Part shown: positions 8,555 to 17,091 of the stretch, piece by piece
How the letters are laid out: every line of letters begins with the position of its first letter
Numbering within the stretch: position 1 is the stretch's first letter
Source of the DNA: Pseudoalteromonas piscicida
GTDB taxonomy: Bacteria; Pseudomonadota; Gammaproteobacteria; Enterobacterales; Alteromonadaceae
Assembly: GCF_002208135.1 (NCBI RefSeq)
Contig: NZ_CP021646.1
Coordinates: 2,544,001 to 2,608,000 of the forward strand
Direction of reading: 5' to 3'
Length of the DNA stretch: 64,000 nucleotides
The notes under the pieces: model-generated
The model's input: the letters and a program-made list of their open reading frames with translations, nothing else
Told to the model about the DNA's origin: nothing
Databases searched by the model: none
Translations under genes and position numbers: made by a program

Positions 8555-9064
8555 TTAAGCTCCGATTGCTGCGCGAAGTGCTGCCATTTGGTCCTTACCA
8601 TTAACGGTACGAACGTCGTTGTATAGGTCAATTTCGTAAATCACATCTTGACCGATCTGTAGCTTGTACTTCTGAATTGCATATTGCAGCGTTAGCTTAG
8701 CTTCTTCGCCATCTTTCCAGCTGCCCATATCCACTTCTTTGAAGAAGCCTTCAAGCGTTACCACTACAGGTACTGGCGCTTCGCCTTGCGCTTGGATTGC
8801 ACCACGAGCCGTTAATGGCGTTGTCGCACCGCTCCAATCGCCAAGTAGCTTCATCATGTCCGCGTTGTATTCAAGTAACGTGATTGTGCCTTCTAGCTTT
8901 TCAAGTTGGCCAACATCAAGCTCAACCGGCGCTTGGAAACCCGACGTCACTTCGCGAGTTTTTACGGTTACTTTTGGTAGCTGGATTTCATCAGCAATAC
9001 CTAGATAGCCTTTACCGTCTACAAACAGCTTGAATTTTTTAAGAATTTTTGGAGAGATTGCCAT
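8555..9064 (-). CDS. Major tail tube protein (P2 FII-like)
   Basis: 169 residues, standard FII length. Recognisable features: the opening MAISPKILKKFKLFVDGKGYLG, the ELDVGQLEKLEGTITLLEYN segment, ARGAIQAQGE, and a C-terminal NDVRTVNGKDQMAALRAAIG, which is typical of contractile-tail tube proteins. It is translationally coupled to the sheath gene through a TAATG overlap at 9062-9066. Confidence 0.95.
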   Translation of the reverse strand: MAISPKILKKFKLFVDGKGYLGIADEIQLPKVTVKTREVTSGFQAPVELDVGQLEKLEGTITLLEYNADMMKLLGDWSGATTPLTARGAIQAQGEAPVPVVVTLEGFFKEVDMGSWKDGEEAKLTLQYAIQKYKLQIGQDVIYEIDLYNDVRTVNGKDQMAALRAAIGA

Positions 9065-10227
9065 TATACGATTTCCTCTAGGTAGTTGTTAGTTAGAATA
9101 CTCTTGAAGGTGATGTGCTCAGCCGGTGTTGGCGGCGTGAAGTCAAAGCTAAAATACACTTTACCCGCTTGAATATTGGCCGGTGTGTTTAACTCTTCGT
9201 CAGCCCAAATTTGACCGCCAAGAATTGCACCTTGTGCTTTTAAGCTATCAAGGTACGACTGCACACTTTGCGTAACATCTTCGATATAAGTTTTGGTGAT
9301 ATTGCGGTCAACCGCCCACATGTGCGCACGCAGTAGTGAGTCGTTGATCATATCTGCGGTACGTACCACTGACAGGAATGCCCATTTAGGGTCGTCAGAA
9401 CAAGTACGGTTACCCCAAAGCTTAAAGCCGTTTTGACGAATAATGGTCGACACTTCTTTTTCGTTCAGCATATTCGCACGTGCGTTAGCATCGCCCAGCT
9501 GGAAGTCGATTGGGCGCGCAGTTGCCACAATACCGTTCATATTGGTATTACTTGGGCTCCACCAAAAGCCTCGGTCGTTGTCCGACTTTGCAATCATGCC
9601 CGCAACACGTGCACTTGCAGGTTCAACTTCTGTTTTACCATCGCGGAATACTTTGACATGAGGGTCAACAACGAACACACGACGCGAACCAAAGTCGGCA
9701 CGATATGCTTTCGCATCTTCATCGTTTGTGTTTGGACCATCTGCGATGATAACCGCACGAAGACGCTCAGCCACATTCACAAGTTCTGTGATGACTGGGT
9801 TACGATTACCTTCAGGGCGTTGATGCGCATAACCTGGCGCCACAAGAATACGTGGTGTTACCCCAAGTACTGACTCAGCACCAAGAAAAGCTTGCACACC
9901 TTCATAAGAACCGTCTGCTGCCACACCGCCAACCATGTTTGACATAATTGCCGCTTCATCAGCGCCATCGACACGAACCACAACGACTACCGCACCAGCT
10001 TGGTCAAAAATACCGTCCATTGCCGCAGGTAGTGTTCCTTCTGTACCCAACGGTGCAGCTTCAGCACGTTTACCAGCAACCAATACAGGTGTGTTAAGTG
10101 GAAACTTTTCTGGATCTGCACTAGGTGCAGTACCAATCACACCAATTACTGAGCTTTTTACTGTTTTGATTGGACGCGTGCCGGATTGCGCCTCAATGAC
10201 TTCTACACCGTGTAGAAATTTTGACAT
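9064..10227 (-). CDS. Contractile tail sheath protein (P2 FI-like)
   Basis: Start chosen at the ATG at 10227 because AAGGAGATAACT lies just upstream; this gives 387 residues (MSKFLHGVEVIEAQSGTRPI...). The N-terminal VIGVIGTAPSAD block, RILVAPGY, GFWWSPSNTN, RTADMINDSL, and a C-terminal GGQIWADEELNTP with FDFTPPTPAEHITF are classic sheath signatures. The complete sheath shows that this is a contractile (R-type) particle. A strong intrinsic terminator lies only 35 bp upstream, so expression depends on read-through or on an unrecognised local promoter. Confidence 0.97.
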   Translation of the reverse strand: MSKFLHGVEVIEAQSGTRPIKTVKSSVIGVIGTAPSADPEKFPLNTPVLVAGKRAEAAPLGTEGTLPAAMDGIFDQAGAVVVVVRVDGADEAAIMSNMVGGVAADGSYEGVQAFLGAESVLGVTPRILVAPGYAHQRPEGNRNPVITELVNVAERLRAVIIADGPNTNDEDAKAYRADFGSRRVFVVDPHVKVFRDGKTEVEPASARVAGMIAKSDNDRGFWWSPSNTNMNGIVATARPIDFQLGDANARANMLNEKEVSTIIRQNGFKLWGNRTCSDDPKWAFLSVVRTADMINDSLLRAHMWAVDRNITKTYIEDVTQSVQSYLDSLKAQGAILGGQIWADEELNTPANIQAGKVYFSFDFTPPTPAEHITFKSILTNNYLEEIV

Positions 10228-10261
10228 AGTTATCTCCTTTAAAGACATGTCAGTTAGAGAA

Positions 10262-10294
10262 TAAAAAAGGCCATACAAGCTGCCTTGTATGGCC
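10262..10294 (-). terminator. Strong intrinsic terminator directly upstream of the sheath gene
   Basis: Perfect 11-bp stem GGCCATACAAG/CTTGTATGGCC (10269-10279 with 10284-10294), 4-nt loop, followed on the minus strand by six Ts (10268-10263). It stands between W and the sheath start at 10227 and abuts the insertion element at 10296. Confidence 0.85.
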
Positions 10295-10295
10295 C

Positions 10296-10610
10296 AGGGT
10301 CTGTTGAGCTTTGCTGTTTGATTTTTGTTCTCTTGAGTGTGTTTTGATCGCGACGCTCGACTTGCCGCTTAGTAATCTAAGCAAAAGTTGAGCAACAATG
10401 AACAAAGCGCACTCAGGTGAACCCAAAGGGCAGCGCTTGATTGGCATTTCTTCTGTGTTGCCCCACAAGGATGTGGGGTAAGGTGACTTTGCAGGAGCAC
10501 AAAGTCTTTATCGCCTGACTCACATAGAATAACTATGCTACGTAGGCTCTGCCTTGTATAAACACCAATCAAACTGCTGCAAAAACAAACTTGAAAGATA
10601 AACAGGCCCT
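10296..10610. mobile_element. Non-autonomous ~315-bp element (MITE-like), copy 1
   Basis: Nearly identical to 52277-52590 over its whole length. The ends form an imperfect inverted repeat: AGGGTCTGTT at 10296 and AACAGGCCCT ending at 10610; copy 2 has the cleaner AGGGCCTGTT. It has no coding capacity; short frames in it are chance. An internal hairpin CCCCACA-aggA-TGTGGGG is conserved in both copies. It is inserted between W and the sheath gene. Confidence 0.85.
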
Positions 10611-10676
10611 AATAACTTCATAAAAATTAGCGTTTGTTGACCTTATACCTAATGGATAAGGTGGATAAAAAATGAC

Positions 10677-11012
10677 TTAGATTTGGATACCCTCGATGGT
10701 GACAGGCTCCCCGTTGATTAAATACAATCCTTTTATTTCGATAGACAACTTGCCCTCACCTGCTGGATGTACCGCAACACCATCAAGTTGAAAACGTGGT
10801 TCCCACTTCTCCAGTGCATTGGCGATGGTCATAGTGATATCCCCCACCAAAGAGTGAGAAAAAGGCCTATCTACAAGCTCATATAAGCCGCAGCCATAAT
10901 CGCGTCGCATCACGCGACTCCCAAGCGGTGTGGTCACAATATCGCGAATACTCTGTTTTAGATGCTCAACACCACCGAGCGGCTTGCCCGTTTTGGCATT
11001 CATTCCTATCAT
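10677..11012 (-). CDS. Baseplate wedge protein W (gp25-like)
   Basis: 111 residues with the GPW/gp25 pattern: HLKQSIRDIVTTPLGSRVMRRDYGCGLYELVDRP and a C-terminal half of beta strands ending EPVTIEGIQI. In T4 and P2 this protein nucleates sheath attachment at the baseplate. It follows V and the small 65-residue protein. Only one W is present although there are five J-I-H cassettes, so W must serve all of them. Confidence 0.95.
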   Translation of the reverse strand: MIGMNAKTGKPLGGVEHLKQSIRDIVTTPLGSRVMRRDYGCGLYELVDRPFSHSLVGDITMTIANALEKWEPRFQLDGVAVHPAGEGKLSIEIKGLYLINGEPVTIEGIQI

Positions 11013-11021
11013 GACGACTCC

Positions 11022-11219
11022 TTAAGTCACTTTGTAAATACCCGCGCTGGAGCCTCCTGATACAGGAACCTCCGCAGCCTGAGTCATATGTTCAACTACG
11101 GCTTTAGCAATCGCAGTAGCCAGTTTGCCAGCTCCTGCATGCGCACCTGCCAACACAAAACCCTCAGCTTCAAGCTCCGCTTTGATCATGTTTTCTAATG
11201 CATTTGCATCTAATGCCAT
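11022..11219 (-). CDS. Small conserved tail-locus protein between V and W
   Basis: Start taken at the ATG at 11219 (MALDANALENMIKAELEAEG), giving 65 residues; the GTGA stop of the frame-corrected V gene ends 1 bp upstream. Features are an acidic helix, an Ala-rich middle with AGAGKLATAIAKAVVEHM, and a flexible Gly/Ser tail. I do not recognise a domain. Its fixed place between spike and gp25 suggests a baseplate accessory role (inference). Confidence 0.65.
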   Translation of the reverse strand: MALDANALENMIKAELEAEGFVLAGAHAGAGKLATAIAKAVVEHMTQAAEVPVSGGSSAGIYKVT

Positions 11220-11220
11220 G

Positions 11221-11909
11221 TCACTTCCCCGCTGTAACTGTCGATGAGCCGTCACCATGAGGACTGCCAGTAAAATGACAAACATGTGCCGTAGTCACAC
11301 AAGGGGAGCCACCATTTAAGGCAATACTTGCTCCTTCAACACTGACGTCCCCCCCGCTTGAACAGCAGCACTTCCATCACACTTCAAAGTTGCATCTTTT
11401 GCACTCAACACAGTCGCATTAGCTTGTGTTTCTACTCGGATATCTTTGGCTGTTGTAATATTCAGCGTCCCTGCTGAAAGCACATCCACAGTGGCATCCG
11501 CTCCTTGAATATCAATCAGATAACGATGGCTCTTTCGGTCATACGTGATTGAGCTGCCATCTTGATATCGAACCTTATGAACATCAGGGCGATTTTCAGG
11601 CGTTACTCCCAATTGTTTTGGCGCAAATTGTTGACTATATAAGCTGCCAAGTACTACTCCTTGGGAAGTATCTCCACAGGGAGATAACACCATCACTTGC
11701 TCACCAACTTCAGGTGCTTGCCAAGTCATATCATGAGCAGCTTGTGCCGTTAGCCAAGGTAACTTTGCTGTGATCCAATCACCCATTTTGACCTTGACGG
11801 TCGCCGTTTCGTAGTCCACTTCATGCACCGTTCCTAGGCTAATTAACTTAGTAAGACGCTGCTGTAGGTCGGACATGGCTAAATCTGAAAAATGTTGATT
11901 GGCTATCAC
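11221..11909 (-). CDS. Baseplate spike protein V with PAAR-like tip, interrupted by a frameshift
   Basis: The apparent frame stops at 11316 after 197 residues. Adding one G to the seven-base run at 11349-11355 continues it to a stop at 11221 (about 229 residues). The added tail reads AGGDVSVEGASIALNGGSPC, then a His/Cys-rich VTTAHVCHF and SPHGDGSSTVTAGK, a PAAR-like metal-binding tip. Upstream parts are standard gpV: an OB-fold-like region (VKVKMGDWITAKLPWL, GEQVMVLSPCGDTSQGVVLG) and a repetitive beta C-terminus. The spike is the membrane-piercing point of the tail. It overlaps the upstream gene by ATGA. Confidence 0.88.
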
Positions 11910-12484
11910 GCTATCGGTCCTTCTTCTGGGGTTTTGTAAATTAAGCGATGCTCGCCACCATGCGGACCAAGATACACTTCTGTTACCTCAACACCGGCCT
12001 CCTCAGGGTACTCAACTTGGTAATAAAACTGCCAAGTCAGCGTCGCCTTAGCGAGCATTGAATTGACTTGGTTGCTATAACTAAAACTGCTTTTTTCGCA
12101 AATAAAGTGTTGCCAAGGGACGGGCGTTTCGTCCTTTATAATCGAAGCCTCAGCGGCACTGACCAAGTTATCCAACCGCGCCATCAACGCCGAGGCATCA
12201 GCCTCTTCAAGCGCCAGTTCAAGCTGCAAAGTCATCACTCGTCTGTCGAGTGCATTTGGGCTCAGGTTTTTATTGTACGCAGGCCCATAAGTCACGCCTT
12301 TGTCGGCGCCTTTCGCTTGCAGTTCACTGGCTTGTCGCTCAGCGATTGGGATTAGGGTAAGCTGTGCACGCTCTGTTAAATCCGGTTGTGGCTGGCTTGC
12401 TTTTAGTAAATCAACTTGAGCAAGCTCAGACAGACCGGCACTCAGGCACGCCAACACCTTAGCTATCAAGGTTTGTCGATGCAT
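11906..12484 (-). CDS. Probable tail terminator/completion protein
   Basis: 192 residues, unrecognised at family level. The layout suggests a tail-terminator fold: an N-terminal helix (HRQTLIAKVLACLSAGLSEL), a beta strand with LTLIPIAER, a second with RRVMTLQLELALEEAD, a helix ALMARLDNLVSAAEASI, and a late strand LTWQFYYQVEYPE. It lies between the cassette array and V and overlaps V by ATGA. A headless tail still needs a terminator to cap tube and sheath, and no other candidate is seen. The function is inferred from context. Confidence 0.45.
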   Translation of the reverse strand: MHRQTLIAKVLACLSAGLSELAQVDLLKASQPQPDLTERAQLTLIPIAERQASELQAKGADKGVTYGPAYNKNLSPNALDRRVMTLQLELALEEADASALMARLDNLVSAAEASIIKDETPVPWQHFICEKSSFSYSNQVNSMLAKATLTWQFYYQVEYPEEAGVEVTEVYLGPHGGEHRLIYKTPEEGPIA

Positions 12485-12562
12485 AGTTGTGCTCTCAAAT
12501 TATAAATTGGCTAGATTAAAAAGCCGAAGATGGACGAAACGCCCGAAAGAAGGTTAGGGATT

Positions 12563-12790
12563 TTAGAGTTCAGGTTTTGTCGGCCAAACGACCTGATCCG
12601 GAGATTCAAAACTTTGAGGCAAATCTCGCAAAGCCTGACGATAGTCTTTTAAAGGCTGAGGTACTTGGCCATCCATTTCTTGATACTTTAATGCCATCCA
12701 ATCCGTAGCTCTGAGGTAGGCATCACGCAAAGCTCGTGCTGTTTCCCATTCATCGAATTCAGTTCCTTCAATGCTCACTTGATCTAACAT
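12563..12790 (-). CDS. Tail fibre assembly chaperone-like protein, cassette 1
   Basis: Start taken at the ATG at 12790 (MLDQVSIEG), which leaves 2 bp after the upstream fibre stop; GGGAGAAC is upstream. The 75 residues match the phage tail assembly chaperone pattern: ARALRDAYLRATDWMALKYQ ... PLKDYRQALRDLPQ. Such proteins assist folding or attachment of the adjacent fibre. It closes cassette 1. Confidence 0.8.
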   Translation of the reverse strand: MLDQVSIEGTEFDEWETARALRDAYLRATDWMALKYQEMDGQVPQPLKDYRQALRDLPQSFESPDQVVWPTKPEL

Positions 12791-12792
12791 TT

Positions 12793-13620
12793 TTAGTTCT
12801 CCCAACTAGGTTGTGTATGAGTAATCCGATCGGCACAGGGTTGGCCATTACTTGATGTGTACTTTCCACTCACAGTAACCGCCTTAGTTGCACCACAATG
12901 ATAACGCGTATCTACTTTCATGGTGATCCGAGCTAGCCCACTGTACCCTTTACCTATTTTTCTAAAATAGATTGGGATCGTAGCCCCTTCCAAATCTTTA
13001 GAAATCTCAATTTCTTGAGCCTCGTTATCTGGCTCTGAAATAAACAACTTCAGAGCACCATTCCTAGATACTTTTTTAATTTCAAGCTGACCCGATACAC
13101 AGTCATGATATGACGTCCCCGTAAACTGAATTTGATCTGCATAGTGAGGTGAGGCGAACATGCCCCTATGAGCCATAATGAAGTCCAACTTAAAATAGTC
13201 GCCTTGTCCACCAAAGCCACCATTGCCAGAAAACTCTAGCATGTTTACGTAATATGGAGGCTTAGGTGTACCACATCTTGGAAAGTCAGAGTCAGGACCT
13301 GTTGCGTCTGAAGAATAACTACCAGCACTTAAGTAACCTCGAAAAAAGAAGCTCTTTTCATTACCATTTACAGTAACTGGCAAACCGTTAATTTCTTGAG
13401 TATATTGATCTTTCCATTGATTAAACTGTTCTTCGGCTTGCTCTAATTGATTATTAATACTCGTAATTTCACCCGCTACTACATTTTTAGTATGCGTCAC
13501 CGTTTCCGATAAAGTACTTTGAATAATCCCAACCTGATCTTCAACCGTTTGGCACAGTGCATTGGCACGTGTGGCAACCTGGCTCAGGCGCTCCGTCATG
13601 GTTAAATTGTCATTTGACAT
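12793..13620 (-). CDS. Tail fibre/receptor-binding protein, cassette 1
   Basis: 275 residues. The first ~90 form a helical coiled-coil-like segment (MTERLSQVATRANALCQTVEDQVG...) followed by a beta-rich C-terminal half with aromatic and Gly-rich patches (FRGYLSAGSYSSDATGPDSD, HRGMFASPHYADQIQFTG), as in adhesive fibre tips. It sits between the H protein and its chaperone-like partner. The role is inferred from position and architecture; the receptor is unknown. Confidence 0.7.
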   Translation of the reverse strand: MSNDNLTMTERLSQVATRANALCQTVEDQVGIIQSTLSETVTHTKNVVAGEITSINNQLEQAEEQFNQWKDQYTQEINGLPVTVNGNEKSFFFRGYLSAGSYSSDATGPDSDFPRCGTPKPPYYVNMLEFSGNGGFGGQGDYFKLDFIMAHRGMFASPHYADQIQFTGTSYHDCVSGQLEIKKVSRNGALKLFISEPDNEAQEIEISKDLEGATIPIYFRKIGKGYSGLARITMKVDTRYHCGATKAVTVSGKYTSSNGQPCADRITHTQPSWEN

Positions 13621-13629
13621 AGTGTTTCC

Positions 13630-14382
13630 TTATTGATGCTCAAGATTGGTTAATCTAATTTCTTGATTGGTTTGGCGGTTCATGGTGTCTAGCTGTACCG
13701 TCGTCACACTGGCAAGTTCTGCGTTAAATAAGCCATGGAATGCTGCTACGCGATTATCTAGCCGAGCGGCATGTGTTGTATCTAATCGTGTCACTTCACT
13801 GGTGAGCAATTGTTTCAGCTCACTTAGCTCCGTTTCCTGTTGTTGCAAACGAAATTCCTGTTTGATTTGCCGATGCATCGTATCTAGCTGCGTTAGCGTC
13901 ATTTCGGCCAGCTCTTTGTCGACGATCAGATTGAGATTGTCGACCCCCAGTTTTACCTCGATACTCTCACTAGGCAGTTGTGCCAAACTTAGCGTTAACC
14001 ACTGTAGTACTTTGACGTCAGGTGTGCGGTAGCCAAGTGTGGTGTTGGCTTTTGAGTAAACCCCCAGCAAAATCAGCTCCGGCTCACCGCTTGCGTCTAC
14101 TTCGCCGCTATCTAAATAAACACCAATTTCTCTGATGGCATATTCAAGTGGTGCGTCGAATTTGCCTGCAATTTTAAGGCTCGTACTTTCACCGTCTTGA
14201 TAGTCGCTGTCGGCAATAGCTACACGCTCTTTAAGGCTGCGTAGCTCAGTTTGATTTTGTGATGGCGTATAAGCGGCATCGCCAAACGCCATATGGCTGA
14301 TTTGCCCCTTAAAGCCTCGCGCTTGAGCGCTGAGCAGGGCATCAAGTCCCGCATGGGTAAACTGCAGCGTTAGTGCAGACAT
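13630..14382 (-). CDS. Phage tail-collar fibre protein H1 (DUF3751-type N-terminus), cassette 1
   Basis: 250 residues. The first ~150 carry the tail-collar fibre domain: LQFTHAGLDALLSAQARGFKGQI, then MAFGDAAYTPSQNQTELRSL, and AIREIGVYLDSGEVDASGEPELILLGVYS. This domain joins fibres to tail protein I at the baseplate. The rest is helical with a duplicated short motif (LTQLDTMHRQIKQEFRLQ / TVQLDTMNRQTNQEIRLT). The start overlaps the I1 stop by one base. Confidence 0.88.
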   Translation of the reverse strand: MSALTLQFTHAGLDALLSAQARGFKGQISHMAFGDAAYTPSQNQTELRSLKERVAIADSDYQDGESTSLKIAGKFDAPLEYAIREIGVYLDSGEVDASGEPELILLGVYSKANTTLGYRTPDVKVLQWLTLSLAQLPSESIEVKLGVDNLNLIVDKELAEMTLTQLDTMHRQIKQEFRLQQQETELSELKQLLTSEVTRLDTTHAARLDNRVAAFHGLFNAELASVTTVQLDTMNRQTNQEIRLTNLEHQ

Positions 14383-15491
14383 TAAGTCGCTCCTTGTAAA
14401 TGATAATGTTGATATTGAAGTCGGTGCATACCACTGGCGAGTACCACTCCTTGCATTAACTCATCAGGATGAATGCCCATTCCTTGGCTGGTATGCATTT
14501 GTGCATTCAGCTGCTTTGCAACCGCAAACACACCTAAACTCACCTGCGTTTCATTAGGTAAAACACCTGCGCCTTCTGTATTTAGCATTTGATAGCCATA
14601 GTGATTTATATGGCCACATGCCCCCAATGCGGCTTTGCCTTGCTCAGGTTTTACCCCTAACCCCGACACTTGGGTATTGCTCAAACCCAAAGGCGCTTTG
14701 CCAATACCTGCTGCACCAATTTGCTCTTTAAGTGCAATACCCAATTGTAAATCAACATTGATAGCACCGCGTTTCACTGCGTTTACCACACAGCGAATAC
14801 GTTTGAGCATCTGAGAGGTCAACAATCCTTGTTGTCGGTCGTCCAAATTCTGATTAATAAGCGCCCAGATCTGTACAGTGCCAGGCAAACCACCTTCCTG
14901 CTGCCACCATTCCTTGATCTCGGTTTCAATATTGAGACTATCGAGCGCTTTTTGCAGCGCAAATGGGGTCCCCTTGCACTGATGAACCGTGAACGCATCC
15001 GTAATGACCTGGCGTTTAATCGCCACTGGCCAATGTTCATCCCACTCATCCACTGAGTAGTTCCACGCCAAAAAAGGCAGTAAAGGCTCAGGGCAAAGCT
15101 CCGGTTGCCAAAGACTCGTTAAGAGCAGCCGTGTATCGTTCAGTACACAAGCATCACGCAATTGGGTTCGTGCTTCATCATCCTTGAGGGAGAGCCCACT
15201 TAGTCCGACACTTATCGCTAGCCGCTCAAGTGCATCTCTTGGGAAAAACACTTGAGAATAAATAATTGGCAGCAATTTATTGCTTGATAAGCGTTTAATT
15301 GCGCTGCGTAAATCAAGACAATCGGCCTCCGTCAATGAGAGATAACGCGCGATTTCTACTAGCTCGTCATCGCTGCGCTGTTCAAGTTCTAAGGCCGCTA
15401 ATAAACCCGCTCGGATAGTTCGAGGTTTGACTTGCAGCTCTGCTAACCACTGCTCCAGCGTTGACGCATTATGAGGTAAAAGCTTAGTCAT
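14382..15491 (-). CDS. Tail protein I1 (P2 gpI-like) with long C-terminal extension, cassette 1
   Basis: 369 residues, far above the ~180-200 of a standard gpI. The core motif is present: WQPELCPEPLLPFLAWNYSV, then DEWDEHWPVAIKRQVI and HQCKGTPFALQKALDSL. Residues ~240-369 form an extra Gly/Leu-rich beta-like domain (IGAAGIGKAPLGLSNTQVSG...). gpI links J to the fibre H. It overlaps J1 by 8 bp (ATGACTAA). The extension may be a fibre-docking or adhesin module particular to this cassette (inference). Confidence 0.88.
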   Translation of the reverse strand: MTKLLPHNASTLEQWLAELQVKPRTIRAGLLAALELEQRSDDELVEIARYLSLTEADCLDLRSAIKRLSSNKLLPIIYSQVFFPRDALERLAISVGLSGLSLKDDEARTQLRDACVLNDTRLLLTSLWQPELCPEPLLPFLAWNYSVDEWDEHWPVAIKRQVITDAFTVHQCKGTPFALQKALDSLNIETEIKEWWQQEGGLPGTVQIWALINQNLDDRQQGLLTSQMLKRIRCVVNAVKRGAINVDLQLGIALKEQIGAAGIGKAPLGLSNTQVSGLGVKPEQGKAALGACGHINHYGYQMLNTEGAGVLPNETQVSLGVFAVAKQLNAQMHTSQGMGIHPDELMQGVVLASGMHRLQYQHYHLQGAT

Positions 15492-16368
15492 CCAGCCCCC
15501 TCACCTTTACTCGCAAATCCATTTGCTGACAATACGCCACCTCAATATCTAGAGGTATAATGTCCTCACTTGGCGACTCCAACCTGATGTTTTCGACACC
15601 GGACAAAAACAAAGCGTTGCTAATGCCCGCTCGCGTGATCTGCCGACCAAGCTGACGTCTTTCAGTTAAGTAAGCGTCGAGCGCGGCTGAGGCACTGTCC
15701 ACAATCACCTCAGGCGACGGGCCAGGTAAAATTTCAAGTTCCGCTGCAATGTTAAACGTCAATACCTGTGGCTGCTTGATTGTGACTCTATCGCCAAGCG
15801 GTCTCACTTTAGAGACTTCAGGCTGAGTTGACGATTCGGGGGTAAAGGCGACGTGTAATTTATTCAGCAGCTCCGCGCTTAGTGTACCTTTCCCTATTCG
15901 ACTCAAGACGGTTAGTTCTATTTCACATGGCCTCGGACTATGAACTTGCACGTCGCAAATCTCATTACTCACCGACAATGCATGAAAGCGATAAGAGGCC
16001 GCGCTCCCTGCGGTATTCAGTCCATCAAACGCTAATTGCGTTCTCGCTCTTAAGCGCTCATCATCCTCATTCCCAAGCCTTGCAACATTAAACCTCGCTG
16101 CGATTGCGTCTAAGTCACTCCCTGAAGCACTCGCGAGCAAGTTCGCTTCTATTGCATCATTTAGTATGCTTTGCTGAGTCAGTCCTTGATATGCCATGAC
16201 TTCTAACAATTTAGTCAGAGGTTCACTTTCCAAGTTTACTACCGCTTGGAGTGCATCATCCTTTTGCAGCAATGCTTGCTTTAATGCTTCTAGACGCTGC
16301 TCAAAGTTTAAGGGTTTTAATACTTTAGGAATGGGCAACTGCGATAAGTCCAACCGCTCAAATGCCAT
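15484..16368 (-). CDS. Baseplate wedge protein J1 (P2 gpJ-like), cassette 1
   Basis: Start set at 16368 (MAFERLDLSQLPIPKVL) because AAGGAGG lies 5 bp upstream; 294 residues. The Baseplate-J pattern is clear: LESEPLTKLLEVMAYQGL near residue 55-75, SGSDLDAIAARFNVARL, DERLRARTQLAFDGLNTAGSAASYRFHAL, VRPLGDRVTI, and RAGISNALFLSGVENIRL. gpJ forms the wedge that holds the tail fibre network. It has its own promoter-leader block upstream (16392-16519). As the J nearest V and W it may be the default wedge. Confidence 0.93.
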   Translation of the reverse strand: MAFERLDLSQLPIPKVLKPLNFEQRLEALKQALLQKDDALQAVVNLESEPLTKLLEVMAYQGLTQQSILNDAIEANLLASASGSDLDAIAARFNVARLGNEDDERLRARTQLAFDGLNTAGSAASYRFHALSVSNEICDVQVHSPRPCEIELTVLSRIGKGTLSAELLNKLHVAFTPESSTQPEVSKVRPLGDRVTIKQPQVLTFNIAAELEILPGPSPEVIVDSASAALDAYLTERRQLGRQITRAGISNALFLSGVENIRLESPSEDIIPLDIEVAYCQQMDLRVKVRGLDD

Positions 16369-16391
16369 CATCACCTCCTTGCTTTGCGCCA

Positions 16392-16425
16392 TAAAAAAAC
16401 CCACAGCAAACACTTGCTTGTGGGT
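16392..16425 (-). terminator. Intrinsic terminator in the leader of J1
   Basis: Stem ACCCACA/TGTGGGT (16399-16405 with 16419-16425), extended by an inner GCAA/TTGC pairing, and followed on the minus strand by seven Ts (16398-16392). It lies downstream of the promoter at 16476-16519 and upstream of the J1 start, so transcripts from that promoter must pass it. It also blocks read-through from cassette 2. The same block recurs before J2. Confidence 0.85.
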
Positions 16426-16475
16426 CTTGGAGATTGGAAACCTGTGTGCTTGTTAACTTCCTCAAGCATAGGTGT

Positions 16476-16519
16476 ATCTTACTGGTTTTTAGGGAGTAAA
16501 ACAGGTCAATCCTGACCTG
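16476..16519 (-). promoter_or_regulatory. Dyad-activated promoter of cassette 1
   Basis: An 18-bp dyad, CAGGTCA-ATCC-TGACCTG (16502-16519), lies exactly 21 bp upstream of a -10-like hexamer TAAGAT (minus strand, 16481-16476). No -35 box is visible. If transcription starts near 16469, the dyad is centred at -41.5, the position of class II activator sites. A 5' hairpin (GCTTG/CAAGC, 16448-16467) would open the leader. Identical geometry occurs at 22456-22499 and 44919-44962. Confidence 0.7.
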
Positions 16520-16551
16520 CTTTATTAAAATAATGTTCTTTAAAACCAACG

Positions 16552-17091
16552 TTAGCTGACAGCTGGTAGATACACATCAAATTCCATCGTTTCAAAAATA
16601 AGCCGAAAAGGAGCACCGATCCGCTCTAAGCCTCGATTGACTCGTTCTGCTGAGAGTAAATAATTACCACTAATATCGAACTCAAGAGCAAGAGTAAAAG
16701 TACCGTTTTCGACGTTTGCTATAAAACGTATATCTTCTACTGGCTGTGTGGCATTAACAACACGTTCAATCATAATCATAATTTCAATATCTGGTAACCC
16801 TGTAACACTTGCTGTAACTAGACACTTATCATTTTTCGCTACCCACCAAATATTACCTATTAGCCTGGCACTGGAAGAAGCAAGCGCTACATCCGATAAA
16901 ATTATTTCTGCATGTTCAACTGGGGGCTCTTCCATCAATGTTTGTGGGTGGAATTGCTTATTCTCTGGATTATAAATATCCCCTAAACTGGCATTGCTGC
17001 ATTGTATATAGTGTTCAACATCAACAGCTTCGTCGAACTGATAGCACCCAACAACTACATTGTCACTATCTACATGTGCGTAGTTATACAT
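16552..17091 (-). CDS. Hypothetical fibre-accessory protein, cassette 2
   Basis: Start taken at the ATG at 17091 (MYNYAHVDSDNVVVGCYQFDE), 179 residues, overlapping the preceding gene by 8 bp. The opening (protein describes a short 'VDSDNVVVG' strand followed by YIQCSNASLGDIYNPENKQF) resembles the N-terminus of tail fibre assembly/adhesin accessory proteins. The rest is beta-rich (VTASVTGLPDIEIMIMIERV). I do not recognise the family. It ends cassette 2. Confidence 0.65.
   Translation of the reverse strand: MYNYAHVDSDNVVVGCYQFDEAVDVEHYIQCSNASLGDIYNPENKQFHPQTLMEEPPVEHAEIILSDVALASSSARLIGNIWWVAKNDKCLVTASVTGLPDIEIMIMIERVVNATQPVEDIRFIANVENGTFTLALEFDISGNYLLSAERVNRGLERIGAPFRLIFETMEFDVYLPAVS

Noticed and set aside
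10250-10572. Short minus-strand frames between W and the sheath gene
   Set aside because: They lie in the 315-bp non-coding element and recur in its second copy at 52349-52552; they have no ribosome site or protein pattern.
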